DNA of 64,000 bases from Oscillospiraceae bacterium (GTDB taxonomy: Bacteria; Bacillota; Clostridia; Oscillospirales; Ruminococcaceae), in assembly GCA_021201135.1 (NCBI GenBank), contig JAJQGT010000018.1:111844-175843 (forward strand), in the 5' to 3' direction. Shown piece after piece: positions 1-8,876 of this stretch. Position 1 is the stretch's first letter. Every line of letters begins with the position of its first letter. The position numbers and the translations under genes are program-made. Under the pieces are notes generated by a model, which saw only the letters and a list, made by a program, of their open reading frames with translations, was not told the origin of the DNA and made no database searches.

Positions 1-1
1 G

Positions 2-298
2 AAGCGTGCAAGCGTTATCATCTTCATAAACCTGTCTCTGGCGCTCGTGATGCTCTTCGTCATCATGGCGACGCAGGACTTCGATCCCTTGGACGTTATG
101 CTCGAGGTCTTCTCGGCAACGGGAACGGTCGGGCTCTCTGCGGGGATAACTTCGTCACTTAACACCGTCTCAAGAACGGGAATTATGATATTAATGTACC
201 TCGGAAGAGTCGGAAGCCTCACATTTGCGATTTCCTTCACGGAGCGGCACACTCAGGGAAATATCCGCTATCCCGAGGAAAGAGTAATTATCGGATAA
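2..298 (+). CDS. ktrB: TrkH/KtrB-family potassium channel subunit, C-terminal part
   Basis: Only the last 98 codons are in the window; the frame is open from base 2, so the gene starts upstream. The visible part has two hydrophobic stretches around a segment SATGTVGLSAGIT, which matches the last selectivity-filter repeat (T-V-G-L-S/G) of Trk/Ktr potassium channel subunits, followed by a Gly-Arg-x-Gly turn (LGRVGSLTFA) typical of the final M1-P-M2 repeat. The product would be the membrane pore that imports K+, gated by the RCK protein encoded 18 bases downstream (ktrA). KtrB is a likelier name than TrkH because the partner is a single-RCK protein of 215 residues. Family placement is firm; the symbol is inferred from the pairing. 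Confidence 0.85.
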   Translation, partial: KRASVIIFINLSLALVMLFVIMATQDFDPLDVMLEVFSATGTVGLSAGITSSLNTVSRTGIMILMYLGRVGSLTFAISFTERHTQGNIRYPEERVIIG

Positions 299-316
299 AA
301 GAAGGGAGAAACCACC

Positions 317-964
317 ATGAAATCAATTCTTATAATCGGTCTCGGCGACTTCGGGCACTATCTCTGCCGGGAGCTCATGCAGTTCAAGAACGAAATTATG
401 ATTATCGACTCGGACGAGACGGCTCTCGAGGATCTCACCGGGCTCGTGACGAGCAGTCTTATCGGCGATTGCACCCGCGAAAGCGTGCTCAAGAGCATCG
501 GGGTTCAGAACTTCGACATCTGCTTTGTCTGCCTGAGCGGAAACTTTCAGGCGAATCTTGAGATTACAAGCCTGCTCAAGGATTTGGGAGCGAAGTACGT
601 CGTAAGTCAGGTTAGAAGCGAGGTTCACTCGAAATTTCTCCTTCGGAACGGTGCCGACGAAGTAATCCACCCGAACAAGGTCTCCGCCAAGCGTGCGGCG
701 GTCAAGTACTCGAGCGACAGAGTGTTTGACTATATCGACCTCGGCGACGGCTACTCGATTTACGAGATTACGCCCCTCAAGGAGTGGGTCAACAAAAGCA
801 TCCTCGACTCCAACATCCGTGCACGTTATGACATGTACATAATCGGCATAGTTTCAAAAGACGACACATCAAACTATATGCCCTCTCCGCAGACGGTAAT
901 CGAGCCCGACGACCATTTGATGGTCTTGGCGCATGAGTCGACGATGAAGAAGTTTATGGTGTGA
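317..964 (+). CDS. ktrA: KtrA/TrkA RCK-domain potassium channel regulator
   Basis: A 215-residue cytoplasmic protein with an N-terminal Rossmann RCK_N domain (GLGDFG at residues 8-13, acidic Asp31 at the end of the second strand for nucleotide binding) and an RCK_C domain from about residue 135. Such proteins form an octameric ring under KtrB and open it on binding ATP or NAD(H). The length is that of KtrA (one RCK unit), not of the duplicated TrkA of enterobacteria. The start has a GGGAGA ribosome site 6 bases upstream, and the gene follows ktrB in one operon. Transcription probably ends at the hairpin of the repeat starting 10 bases after the stop. Confidence 0.93.
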   Translation: MKSILIIGLGDFGHYLCRELMQFKNEIMIIDSDETALEDLTGLVTSSLIGDCTRESVLKSIGVQNFDICFVCLSGNFQANLEITSLLKDLGAKYVVSQVRSEVHSKFLLRNGADEVIHPNKVSAKRAAVKYSSDRVFDYIDLGDGYSIYEITPLKEWVNKSILDSNIRARYDMYIIGIVSKDDTSNYMPSPQTVIEPDDHLMVLAHESTMKKFMV

Positions 965-973
965 ATATAGCAC

Positions 974-1113
974 AAACCCCTCAGTCGCCCTTCGGGCGCC
1001 AGCTCCCCTTTCAGGGGAGCCTTTTTGTATCTGTACAAACTTTTGTGAGGGCAAAAAAAGCCTCCCCTGAAAGGGGAGGGGGACCGCCGACGAATTCGGT
1101 GGTGGAGGGGTTT
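974..1113. repeat. Portable bidirectional-terminator repeat, copy 1
   Basis: A 140-bp element that begins AAACCCCTCAGTC and ends GGTGGAGGGGTTT, so its ends form a 9-base terminal inverted repeat. Inside are two strong hairpins. GCTCCCC-TTTCA-GGGGAGC is followed by CTTTTT on the plus strand, suited to terminating ktrA. CCTCCCC-TTTCA-GGGGAGG is followed by CTTTTTTT on the minus strand, suited to terminating the ABC permease gene. Its right end overlaps the TAA stop of that permease gene (1112-1114). Copies 2 and 3 are at 23916-24050 and 26680-26825. No transposase and no clear target duplication are visible. Confidence 0.85.
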
Positions 1114-3916
1114 AATCCTCACCAAGCTTCAAAGCCTTATTGATATTAATCGACTTTACAAGCCGTGCGATAATCAGGAAGCCGACTACGAGCATTATTC
1201 CGATTATTGCGTAGAGCTTCAGGTAATCGCCCCGGTCTGCCGCCACGACGAACGGCGGGACTTGGTCTGTCACATTATAGAGAACCTGGAACAGCGGGAC
1301 GAAGAGGTCGCTTGCTATTCCGCCGATAATTATTGCCAGGAATATCGAGACGCCACTGACGAGCACCTGCTCGTAAATCAGCATCGAGACGATTTCTCTG
1401 AAGGACATGCCCATCGCCCGAAGGATACCGAACTGGAGCGTTCGCTCCCTGATTGAAAGAATCCAGTATATCAGGAATCCGATGAAGCACATCGCCATTA
1501 TCGTGATGAATCCGAGGGTGAGGGCTCCGTTTACGCCCTGCAAAATGGCGTCGGTCTTTGACGAAGTGATGAGTTGGGAAGCGACGTCAAGACGTGTAAG
1601 CGTTATTCCCGCATCCTCTACCGACTGATAAAGGTCGGCGATGACAGCGTCGTCCGAAAGGCTCATCCAGACCTCATACGGCTCGAGAGTCGTCTGAATC
1701 GAGACGTAGTTATAGTTCATGATGATGAAATCCTGATACTCGCCCGATGAGTTCTTATCCAACGGGTTAAATGTGGGCCAGTAGTCGACAACCGCGACGA
1801 CGACCGCTTCAAACCAGTCGTTCGAGCCCCACTTGACTTCGACAACGTCGCCGAGTTGGACGCCCGTCTTGTCCTGATAGGACTGCGAGACGATAATGCC
1901 GTTGGTGCACTCACTGAGAGCGTTTATGTAGTAGTTGATGTGAACGGGCAGAAGGTCATCTCTGAACCAGCAGACCTCCGCAAACTGCTCGGGAACTATT
2001 GCCATAATGTCGATTCCCGTCTTGGTGGATTCGTTATAACGAACCTGTGCGTTTTCACGGTTCAGAACCGGCGTGGCGACCTCTACGCCCGCAAGATCTT
2101 CATAGATGAAGTCGGGCTCGGTGTATTGGGCTTGAGTTTCTTCTTCACCCTCATCATTCGTGACCGTAACACGGGAGTACTTCCACGATTCCTCGAGGAC
2201 CGCATCGGCGCCGAGGTTATAGGAGATTCTGTCCTCGGTATTCTTGTTGATAGCCCGGGCTGTATTCGCCGAGAAGATTCCGAGGGCAACCGTCAGCATC
2301 AGGAATATCATGATGAACGACTCGCGACCGGTCGAGGATCGGCTAAGGTTGTTCATCGAGATATAAGCCGCCGGCGACCAGTGCTTTCTGCCGATTCGGT
2401 AGATAAGCCTTATGAAATACGGATACAGTCGGACGCAGAAGAGCGCACAGCCGAGGATGAAGAGGGTTGACGCCGCGAACATCAGCGGATTCATCGTGGC
2501 AGAGGTGTCGGTGACGCCCTGCTCAAGAAGAACCTCCTCCTGATAGTTGTGCCAGAGGAGCCACGCCACCGTTCCGACAATCATTATGATGTCGAAGTAT
2601 CCCCTCTTCCAGAGGGGCTTTTTCTGTCCGTGAGCCTTCGACTGCTTGTGCTCGACGATTGTGACTTTGGATGCACTTATTGCAGGACCCAAGGTCGTCA
2701 GGAAGAACACTGCAACCGCTATGAACGAGTATACAAACGCAGTGACGGAAAGCTTTGTCGAGAGCGCCGTTCTGTTGACGAACTCGAGGAAGCCGTTCGA
2801 AACGCCTATGATTCTGCAGAGCAAGAGTCCCACAAACGGTCCCACAACTCCGGCTATTCCGCCGAGGATAAGCGTCTCGAGGGCATAAATCTTGACAATC
2901 TGCCAACGTGACGCACCACGGGATTTATACATCGCAATCTCGTTCTTCTCCGATTCGATGTGGAGCTGAGAAACCATGTATAAGTAGAATATCAGCATCA
3001 GAACGACGGGGATGTCGAGCATCAGCATGATGTAACGGAGCTGTGAAGCCTCGTCAGCGTAATCCTGCAAAACCTCGAGCGCAGGGACACTGAAGGTGCA
3101 GTTTTCGCTCTTATAGAGCTCCTTCTGATTCTCGAGCGTTGACACAAGAAGCTCGATGGTGTTCATGTCCATGTTCTGATAGTCGATTATGAACGTGCAA
3201 TCGACCGAGCCGAGGGTTACGACTCCCGTCATGATGACCTCGTCGGTAAGGGTGGTGAAGTCGCAGAAGAAGGTGTTGTCGTATTCCGTCAAGCCCTCCG
3301 ACCAATATGTGTCGGTGTCGCTCGCAGATTCGAAGGTGCCGACAACGACAATCTTGACGGTGTCGCCGGGGCTTAAGATATTCGTAACTTCATATTCCTG
3401 ATTGAGGACAAGCTGCGCCGTCTGCAAAGCCGCTTCGGTGCAGATGACCTCATAGCAACCGTCTTCGTTCATTCCCGATTCAAACATTCTGCCGTTCGTA
3501 ATCGTTATATGGTCGCCTATGTCGGTCATGCCGCCGAGTTTTAAGAGCGACAGATCTTCGGATTCTATACTTGAAACATACAGGTACGAATCGGACGTAA
3601 AGCACTTATATGTCAGATACGGCACCATAAGGTTATTGAACCTGTCCGCCGCAGTCTGATAGACGCTATAGACGGTCGAGCGCTGTTTCTGGATGCTCGT
3701 GCCGCTGACGATGGTTTTCGAAACCTCGTATATGCCGGGGTATTCGTCGTTTTCCTCCTGATACTCCTGCATGTCCTTGATGAGCATTCTTTGCAGTGAG
3801 CCCTGCATGTATATCGGGATGGCGCTCGTCATGGCGGTTGCCATGATAAAGCCTACCAAAAGGCAGATGACCATCCACTTTGTGTTTTTCATTTTCCTGA
3901 ACAGTAATGTCAGCAC
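1112..3916 (-). CDS. FtsX/MacB-type ABC transporter permease
   Basis: A 934-residue membrane protein. There is one transmembrane helix near residues 14-34, then a large extracytoplasmic domain of about 260 residues, then a first FtsX-like domain with several helices (about 290-420). Further helices lead to a second external domain (about 560-790) and a final FtsX domain with three to four helices (about 800-925). The GILRAMG motif before the last helices is the usual coupling region of FtsX permeases. A GTG start is chosen because GGAGG lies 10 bases upstream. It follows a membrane-fusion lipoprotein by 40 bases in the same operon, so a MacAB-like exporter or lipoprotein/peptide transporter is likely. 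No ATPase is encoded beside it; two MacB-type ATPases lie at 61-63 kb. Confidence 0.88.
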   Translation of the reverse strand: MLTLLFRKMKNTKWMVICLLVGFIMATAMTSAIPIYMQGSLQRMLIKDMQEYQEENDEYPGIYEVSKTIVSGTSIQKQRSTVYSVYQTAADRFNNLMVPYLTYKCFTSDSYLYVSSIESEDLSLLKLGGMTDIGDHITITNGRMFESGMNEDGCYEVICTEAALQTAQLVLNQEYEVTNILSPGDTVKIVVVGTFESASDTDTYWSEGLTEYDNTFFCDFTTLTDEVIMTGVVTLGSVDCTFIIDYQNMDMNTIELLVSTLENQKELYKSENCTFSVPALEVLQDYADEASQLRYIMLMLDIPVVLMLIFYLYMVSQLHIESEKNEIAMYKSRGASRWQIVKIYALETLILGGIAGVVGPFVGLLLCRIIGVSNGFLEFVNRTALSTKLSVTAFVYSFIAVAVFFLTTLGPAISASKVTIVEHKQSKAHGQKKPLWKRGYFDIIMIVGTVAWLLWHNYQEEVLLEQGVTDTSATMNPLMFAASTLFILGCALFCVRLYPYFIRLIYRIGRKHWSPAAYISMNNLSRSSTGRESFIMIFLMLTVALGIFSANTARAINKNTEDRISYNLGADAVLEESWKYSRVTVTNDEGEEETQAQYTEPDFIYEDLAGVEVATPVLNRENAQVRYNESTKTGIDIMAIVPEQFAEVCWFRDDLLPVHINYYINALSECTNGIIVSQSYQDKTGVQLGDVVEVKWGSNDWFEAVVVAVVDYWPTFNPLDKNSSGEYQDFIIMNYNYVSIQTTLEPYEVWMSLSDDAVIADLYQSVEDAGITLTRLDVASQLITSSKTDAILQGVNGALTLGFITIMAMCFIGFLIYWILSIRERTLQFGILRAMGMSFREIVSMLIYEQVLVSGVSIFLAIIIGGIASDLFVPLFQVLYNVTDQVPPFVVAADRGDYLKLYAIIGIMLVVGFLIIARLVKSININKALKLGED

Positions 3917-3956
3917 TTCAAGATTCCCTCCTTGGGTTCTGAGATGGTCTTTATCC

Positions 3957-5021
3957 TTACCTGATGATTACCTCATCGCCTTCTTCGAGACCCGAGGTTA
4001 TCTCAACCAAAGAGCCGCTCTGGAGTCCGGTCTCAACCGCGACCTGAACCCGCTCGTTGTCCTTGAATACATACACAACCTCCTGACCGTTTACCGTCTT
4101 GATGAGGTTGGCTGAAATTACTATAACGTTTTCCCTGCTGTCGAGCACCAAAACCGTGTCGGCAATGTTACCGACGGAGGAGGATTCGGGGAATTCGTCG
4201 ACGAACGCTACTACAACGTCTTCCGAGATCTCGCCCAAGATTGCTTCGCCGTTCTCGTCATAGAGAACGCCCTCGGTTTCCTCGTCCCACTGCTCACCAC
4301 TTGAATTGGAGACGATGACGCCGTCATAGGTTTCGCCGTCATACTTGATGGTGATGGACCTGCCGATAAGGAACTCCGACTTCTCACTCGAAGGGGAAAT
4401 CTTGATATAAAGGTCGCTCAGATCAATTATAGTGGCGATTGTGTCGCCTGCCGAGACCGTCTGCCCGGGAGATACCGTCTTGACATAGGAGATTGTGCCA
4501 CTGACGGTGGCGTAAATCTTCGAGGCTTCCTTTTCGGCATAGAGCTTGTCAAGGTCAATCTGCAACAGGTCGACGTCGAGCTGTTCCTTCGCCTTGACGG
4601 TTTCCGACTCGCCGTTCTCGATTGCAATCTGAACCTCAAGCTCTTCGCGTTGCATCTCGAGCTCCATTATGTATATCTCCTCGTCAAGTTCTGTAGTTTC
4701 GAGCTCGGCAATTAGGTCGCCTTCTTCAACCTCATCGCCCGCAGAGACATAAACCGCCTTGATTGTTCCGCCATAGGAGGCAAAATAGACATTCTCCTCG
4801 GTGCCCGAAGCGATGGTGCCCGAGGTCGTGACCTGCTTGGTGATGTCCTTGAGTGTAGCGGTCGTGGTGGTGTATGAAACCTCGCTCGCTTTGACTACCG
4901 GCGGGTCGAGATATTCCTCTTCCTCCGGCAGGAAATAGCATCCGCTGAGCGACATGCACATAGCCGCCGCAGTAGTAAGTCCGAATAAAGCTCTCTTTAT
5001 ATTCGTCCCGAATGTATTCAT
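3957..5021 (-). CDS. HlyD/MacA-like membrane-fusion lipoprotein
   Basis: A 354-residue secreted lipoprotein with a signal peptide and lipobox (MSLSGC, Cys about 28). It has a lipoyl/barrel-sandwich half-motif (IKAVYVSAGDEVEEGDLIAEL), a helical hairpin (about 110-160), the second lipoyl half (GTISYVKTVSPGQTVSAGDTIATI), a beta-barrel and a membrane-proximal domain ending GLEEGDEVIIR. This is the domain order of RND/ABC periplasmic adaptors such as MacA; Gram-positive homologues work with MacB-type permeases on the outer face of the membrane. The ATG has an AGGAGG site 8 bases upstream and follows a good promoter (5054-5082). It is co-transcribed with the FtsX permease. Substrate unknown. Confidence 0.88.
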   Translation of the reverse strand: MNTFGTNIKRALFGLTTAAAMCMSLSGCYFLPEEEEYLDPPVVKASEVSYTTTTATLKDITKQVTTSGTIASGTEENVYFASYGGTIKAVYVSAGDEVEEGDLIAELETTELDEEIYIMELEMQREELEVQIAIENGESETVKAKEQLDVDLLQIDLDKLYAEKEASKIYATVSGTISYVKTVSPGQTVSAGDTIATIIDLSDLYIKISPSSEKSEFLIGRSITIKYDGETYDGVIVSNSSGEQWDEETEGVLYDENGEAILGEISEDVVVAFVDEFPESSSVGNIADTVLVLDSRENVIVISANLIKTVNGQEVVYVFKDNERVQVAVETGLQSGSLVEITSGLEEGDEVIIR

Positions 5022-5053
5022 GGTAAATCCTCCTATATAAATCGCTATTATAA

Positions 5054-5082
5054 ATTATATCAGATTTTTCGGGCACTTACAA
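5054..5082 (-). promoter_or_regulatory. Sigma-A promoter of the MFP-permease operon
   Basis: On the minus strand TTGTAA is followed after 17 bases by TATAAT, ahead of the membrane-fusion lipoprotein start. It lies just downstream of the terminator of the preceding operon. Confidence 0.75.
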
Positions 5083-5084
5083 TA

Positions 5085-5116
5085 GAAAACGCCCCTCGGA
5101 AGCCTCCCAAGGGACG
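5085..5116 (-). terminator. Rho-independent terminator after the GH26 gene
   Basis: A 12-pair stem with a GGC loop (CGTCCCTTGGGA pairing with TTCCGAGGGGCG, including G-T pairs) is followed by TTTTCT on the minus strand, 38 bases after the stop of the GH26-like gene. Confidence 0.7.
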
Positions 5117-5153
5117 TAATATTTTTTGAGATATTTTGTGGCGGAATTATGAA

Positions 5154-6752
5154 TTACTTCGTAATTGTCTCCGAACAGTTATAGAAGAGTATCCACTCCT
5201 GCTCGGTCATGTAGTCGGTGCAGAGTTCATAATCTTCCGTTATGGCGTAGCTTCCGCTGAACACCGAGGCGAAAAGCCAATAAGCGTTGTCCTTCTTGAG
5301 GTTTGCGGGGCTCGGGAGGATGTTGCATTCACTGATTGCAATCGGCTTGTCGGTCGTCAGCTCCATCATGCGGATAAGAGCCGTGACGTGACTCTGGTTG
5401 TCCCATGCGCCGAGGCTGAAATCGTAGACGTCGAGAGAGATTATGTCGCAATATTCGTCCCCGACGTACCATTCAACATCCTGAGCGTTCCATACCCAAA
5501 TTATGTTGTCGAGCATGTGGTAGTCGGTGAGCCGGGTGTAGATGAGCTCATAAAGCCATATGTAGGAGTCGAGGTCCTCGCCCCACCAGAACTCGCCGTT
5601 TCCGGCTTCGGGAAGGGGTCGGAAGATAACCGGAATGTCGAGCTCGGCAAGTCTTGAGAACTGCTCGGCGATGAGGTCAATCCCCTCGATAATCGCATAG
5701 CATTCCTCGCTCACGCCGCCCGTTCCGAGAAGCTCCTCTACCTTTTCAAGGCTCATGTGCGCCACGTCGTGGGTTGTCACGGCGTTCGAAAGTGAGAAAC
5801 CGGATTCCTCCAAGTAGCAGGAGCCGTTCATAGCCCAGTACCACGAGTAGCCGATGATTCCGCCGTCTTCATAATATTCGATTGCGAGCTCGATGTCGCC
5901 GGTGTCGACTCCCGCCGAGTAACCGGAAAGCTCACCGAGCCTTATCAAAGGGTATTTTCCCGTGACAGCCGCCACGGCATATATTTCGGCATTTGAGCCT
6001 TGCGAACACTGCTGAGCCGTCAGGACGCTCTCGCCATACATCTCGCAGAGATACTTGTAGAGTTCAACTGTAGCCTCTGTTGCTCCCGAATTCGAGAGAA
6101 CTCCGCTGACGCTGTAATCAAGCTCGCTCAGGTCGTCTGTGTTTTCGAGCAGGAAGAAGTCGAGGTCGACTTCGCCCGACAAATCCGAAATTGTGACCGA
6201 AGAGGTCTCGGGAGAAAGATAGATGTTCTCGAACTTGATGGATTCGAAATCCCCCGAACCGGAGGTCGTGAAGGTCCCCCTCGCCAAGCCGTCGACATAG
6301 AGAACCCCTTCTACAGGCTCGTCGGAAGACAGGCAGACGGTGACGTTATAGTGCTGAGCCGACGGGATGTCAAGGACGACCTTAAGGGTGCTGTCGGGCA
6401 GAGAAAGTCCCGTGACATAGCCTGTGCCGGAATAGCCCTCGTGCGAGGACATGACGGCGGTGTAGCCGCCTGTTTCCCCGTCCTCCGCTTCGTAGATAAC
6501 CGAGCATTCGGTCGGGTTATAGGCGACTTCGCTTATTTCCGCCTCGGCATGAGTCGGGAGCTCCGTGGGTGCAGTAAGCTCGGTCACCGCTTCCTCAGTC
6601 GGAAGGGTTTCGGTCGTGTCCTCTGTCGCAACGGTCAGCTCCGTGGTGACATCTTCGGTGACAATTTCTTCGGTTTCTTCTGGTGTGCAAGCCGTGAAGG
6701 CGGTAAGCATCAGCATAAACGCCGTCAGGACTGCGAGTGTTCGCTTGATCAT
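5154..6752 (-). CDS. GH26-like glycoside hydrolase lipoprotein with N-terminal CBM35/6-like module
   Basis: A 532-residue lipoprotein (lipobox AFTAC, Cys about 21) with a Thr/Glu-rich linker to about residue 75. A beta-sandwich module follows (about 85-210, starting YEAEDGETGG, with LYVDG) that resembles CBM6/CBM35. The rest is a TIM-barrel like GH26 beta-mannanases: IFRPLPEAGNGEFWWG around residue 385 has the acid/base Glu, and PIAISEC near 490 gives the nucleophile Glu. In characterised GH26 enzymes the residue before the acid/base Glu is normally His (RPxHE); here it is Pro. A surface enzyme on beta-mannan or a related glucan is likely; the exact substrate is not certain. It starts 1 base after the bioY stop, so translation is probably coupled. 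Confidence 0.82.
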   Translation of the reverse strand: MIKRTLAVLTAFMLMLTAFTACTPEETEEIVTEDVTTELTVATEDTTETLPTEEAVTELTAPTELPTHAEAEISEVAYNPTECSVIYEAEDGETGGYTAVMSSHEGYSGTGYVTGLSLPDSTLKVVLDIPSAQHYNVTVCLSSDEPVEGVLYVDGLARGTFTTSGSGDFESIKFENIYLSPETSSVTISDLSGEVDLDFFLLENTDDLSELDYSVSGVLSNSGATEATVELYKYLCEMYGESVLTAQQCSQGSNAEIYAVAAVTGKYPLIRLGELSGYSAGVDTGDIELAIEYYEDGGIIGYSWYWAMNGSCYLEESGFSLSNAVTTHDVAHMSLEKVEELLGTGGVSEECYAIIEGIDLIAEQFSRLAELDIPVIFRPLPEAGNGEFWWGEDLDSYIWLYELIYTRLTDYHMLDNIIWVWNAQDVEWYVGDEYCDIISLDVYDFSLGAWDNQSHVTALIRMMELTTDKPIAISECNILPSPANLKKDNAYWLFASVFSGSYAITEDYELCTDYMTEQEWILFYNCSETITK

Positions 6753-6753
6753 T

Positions 6754-7344
6754 TTATTTGGTGGAAGTCCGGTAGCCCGGTATTCGTTTCAGAGCCGGGA
6801 CAACAGCCGTCGCAAGCGCAGAAGCCGCGACTATTTTGATGAGGTCAACCCCGAGGAATGGGATGACGCAGTATGTCAATGCAACCGCAAGAGTGTTCCC
6901 CGAAACGAAGCAGTACCAAGCCGTTCCGAAAACATAGAGAACAGCGGTGCCGAGAATCATGCCGACGGGATACTTTGCGACTGCAAGGATGCTCTTAAGG
7001 TTGAACTTGCCGTCCTCCTTCTTATAAGCAACCTGAATCTTGTCGGCAAGAAGACCGACGATGAGTGCCAGAGGGATATAGCCGATTATGTAGCCGCCGG
7101 TGGCACCGGCAATCTTCTGAAGACCGCCCGAATAGTTCGAAAATACCGGAAGACCGATTGCGCCAAGGAGAATATAGATTGAAACTGCGATTGTGCCCCT
7201 GTATGCTCCGAGGGTCGCCGCAGTGAAATAGATTGCGAATGTAGCCAGAGTTATCGGAATGGGACCAATCTGCACGCTCATCGGAGCGAATATGCAGATA
7301 ATCGCCGCCGCAACCCCTATAAATGTGATGTCTCTTACTTTCAT
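6754..7344 (-). CDS. bioY: Biotin transporter S component BioY
   Basis: A 196-residue hydrophobic protein with about six membrane helices. It has the features of the BioY family: FAPMSVQIGPIPITLATFAIY in the first helices, then GAIGLPVFSNYSGGLQKIAGATGGYIIGY, the conserved region lining the biotin site. BioY captures biotin and works alone or with an ECF module (EcfA, EcfA', EcfT), which is not in this window. AGGAAAGGA precedes the ATG. A consensus promoter (7404-7432) lies about 60 bases upstream; I see no convincing BirA operator in the leader. The coupled downstream gene is a glycoside hydrolase, an odd partner. Confidence 0.92.
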   Translation of the reverse strand: MKVRDITFIGVAAAIICIFAPMSVQIGPIPITLATFAIYFTAATLGAYRGTIAVSIYILLGAIGLPVFSNYSGGLQKIAGATGGYIIGYIPLALIVGLLADKIQVAYKKEDGKFNLKSILAVAKYPVGMILGTAVLYVFGTAWYCFVSGNTLAVALTYCVIPFLGVDLIKIVAASALATAVVPALKRIPGYRTSTK

Positions 7345-7403
7345 GTTAAATTCCTTTCCTGTTTGTGTTAAGTTTCAGACCCCTTTGTAAAGCCCGCACA
7401 TGA

Positions 7404-7432
7404 ATAATAGCATTTTTCGGGACGGTTGTCAA
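7404..7432 (-). promoter_or_regulatory. Sigma-A promoter of bioY
   Basis: TTGACA, 17 bases, TATTAT on the minus strand, about 60 bases upstream of the bioY start. The -35 is a perfect match. Confidence 0.8.
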
Positions 7433-7464
7433 GGTGGAGAAGAACTATGGGGGTGTGCGGATAT

Positions 7465-7502
7465 AAAAACGGCAGAGACTATTCATAAAACAGACTCTGC
7501 CG
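7465..7502 (-). terminator. Terminator of the ribosomal protein operon
   Basis: A GC-rich stem, CGGCAGAGTCT pairing with AGTCTCTGCCG, followed by TTTTTAT on the minus strand, 28 bases after the rplQ stop. It marks the end of the S10-spc-alpha unit. Confidence 0.85.
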
Positions 7503-7530
7503 GATTCATTAGTGTACAACTTTTATGCCA

Positions 7531-7869
7531 TCAGACCAACGAAATTATCGCCATCTCTGCTGCGTCGCCGCGGCGGGGACCGGTCTTGATAATTCTGGTG
7601 TAGCCGCCGTTACGGTCGGCATACTTCGGAGCTATCTCGTTAATCAGCTTTCTTGCAACATCTTCCTTGGTGATGTATGCGTAAATCTGTCTCTTCGAGT
7701 GAAGGTCTCCAGCCTTGCCGAGAGTAATCATCTTCTCTGCAACGCTCTGGACTTCCTTAGCTCTGGTTACTGTGGTCTCTATCTTACCGTTTTCAAGCAG
7801 ATACGTTACCATAGCTCTGAGCATTGCCCGTCTCTGGTCAGTGGTTCTGCCCAATTTTCTTGCCGGCAT
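7531..7869 (-). CDS. rplQ: 50S ribosomal protein L17
   Basis: 112 residues, the usual bacterial core length. The N-terminus [22 protein letters not shown] is close to the family signature (KLGR-x-x-x-x-R-x-A-x-x-R), and the ends [25 protein letters not shown] match the C-terminal block. It binds 23S rRNA near the exit tunnel. Last gene of the operon, 21 bases after rpoA. Confidence 0.97.
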   Translation of the reverse strand: MPARKLGRTTDQRRAMLRAMVTYLLENGKIETTVTRAKEVQSVAEKMITLGKAGDLHSKRQIYAYITKEDVARKLINEIAPKYADRNGGYTRIIKTGPRRGDAAEMAIISLV

Positions 7870-7890
7870 TGAATTTCACTCCTTACTTTG

Positions 7891-8865
7891 TTATTCCTCG
7901 TTGTTGCTTGAGTTCATTTCGACGCCGAGTGAAGCGAGCCTTGTCTTGACTTCCTCAAACGACTTCTTACCGAGGTTTCTGACTTTCATCATTTCTTCCT
8001 CAGTCTTCTCAGCCAGATCGCTGACAGTGTTGATTCCTGCCCTCTTAAGGCAGTTGAATGAACGTACCGACAAGTCAAGTTCCTCAATGGTCATCTCAAG
8101 AACCTTGTCCTTTGTCTTGTTTTCCTTCTCTGTCATTATCTCGTCAACAATAGTCTCTTCCGAGAGGTTGACAAACAGATTCAGATGCTCGTTGAGGAGT
8201 TTGGCTGCCATGGAAACGGCTTCCTTTGCGGAAATAACGCCGTCCGTCCACACCTCTAATGTGAGCTTATCAAAGTCGGTTATCTGTCCTACACGGGTGT
8301 TCTCAACGCTGTAGTTGACCTTGAGAACGGGGGTGTAAATACTGTCTACTGCGATTACGCCTATGGGGGCGTTGACCATATAGGTCTTGTTCTTTTCGGC
8401 TGAAACGTAGCCTCTGCCTCTGTCGAGAGTTATCTCCATATACAGCTTGGCGCCCTCGCCAAGAGTTGCGATGTGCATGTCGGGAACAAGTATCTCAACC
8501 TCGGAATCGGTCTTGATGTCGCCCGCAGTTACTTCGCGTTCGCCCTCGGCTTCAACGTAAACGGTTTTCGGACCGTCGCAGTAAAGCTTGGCTGTAAGTC
8601 CCTTCAAGTTAAGGATAATCTCTGCGACATCCTCCTTGACTCCGGGGACGGTGGAGAATTCGTGCTGTACACCGTCAATCTTGACACTGGTGACGGCGAC
8701 GCCGGGAAGCGATGAAAGCAATACACGTCTAAGACTGTTGCCGATAGTCGTACCATAGCCACGCTCCAACGGTTCAAGGACAAACTTGCCATAGGTGCCG
8801 TTAGACTTAAGATCGACTATATTTATATCCGGCTTCTCGATTTTTTCTAGCATTTTAGCCTCCAT
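7891..8865 (-). CDS. rpoA: RNA polymerase alpha subunit
   Basis: 324 residues, normal length. The N-terminal domain (1-about 230) shows [26 protein letters not shown], the dimerisation and assembly motif. An acidic linker and the C-terminal domain follow (about 250-315), with [22 protein letters not shown] and the helix-hairpin-helix that contacts UP elements and activators. The C-terminus is rich in Asn/Glu. A GGAGG site lies close upstream. The 134-base gap to rpsD carries three hairpins. Confidence 0.98.
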   Translation of the reverse strand: MEAKMLEKIEKPDINIVDLKSNGTYGKFVLEPLERGYGTTIGNSLRRVLLSSLPGVAVTSVKIDGVQHEFSTVPGVKEDVAEIILNLKGLTAKLYCDGPKTVYVEAEGEREVTAGDIKTDSEVEILVPDMHIATLGEGAKLYMEITLDRGRGYVSAEKNKTYMVNAPIGVIAVDSIYTPVLKVNYSVENTRVGQITDFDKLTLEVWTDGVISAKEAVSMAAKLLNEHLNLFVNLSEETIVDEIMTEKENKTKDKVLEMTIEELDLSVRSFNCLKRAGINTVSDLAEKTEEEMMKVRNLGKKSFEEVKTRLASLGVEMNSSNNEE

Positions 8866-8876
8866 TTACTATCGGT

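Noticed and set aside
7345..7432. BirA operator in front of bioY
   Set aside because: The leader has TTTACAAA and TTAACAC segments but no inverted GTTAAC-type pair, so I do not call it.
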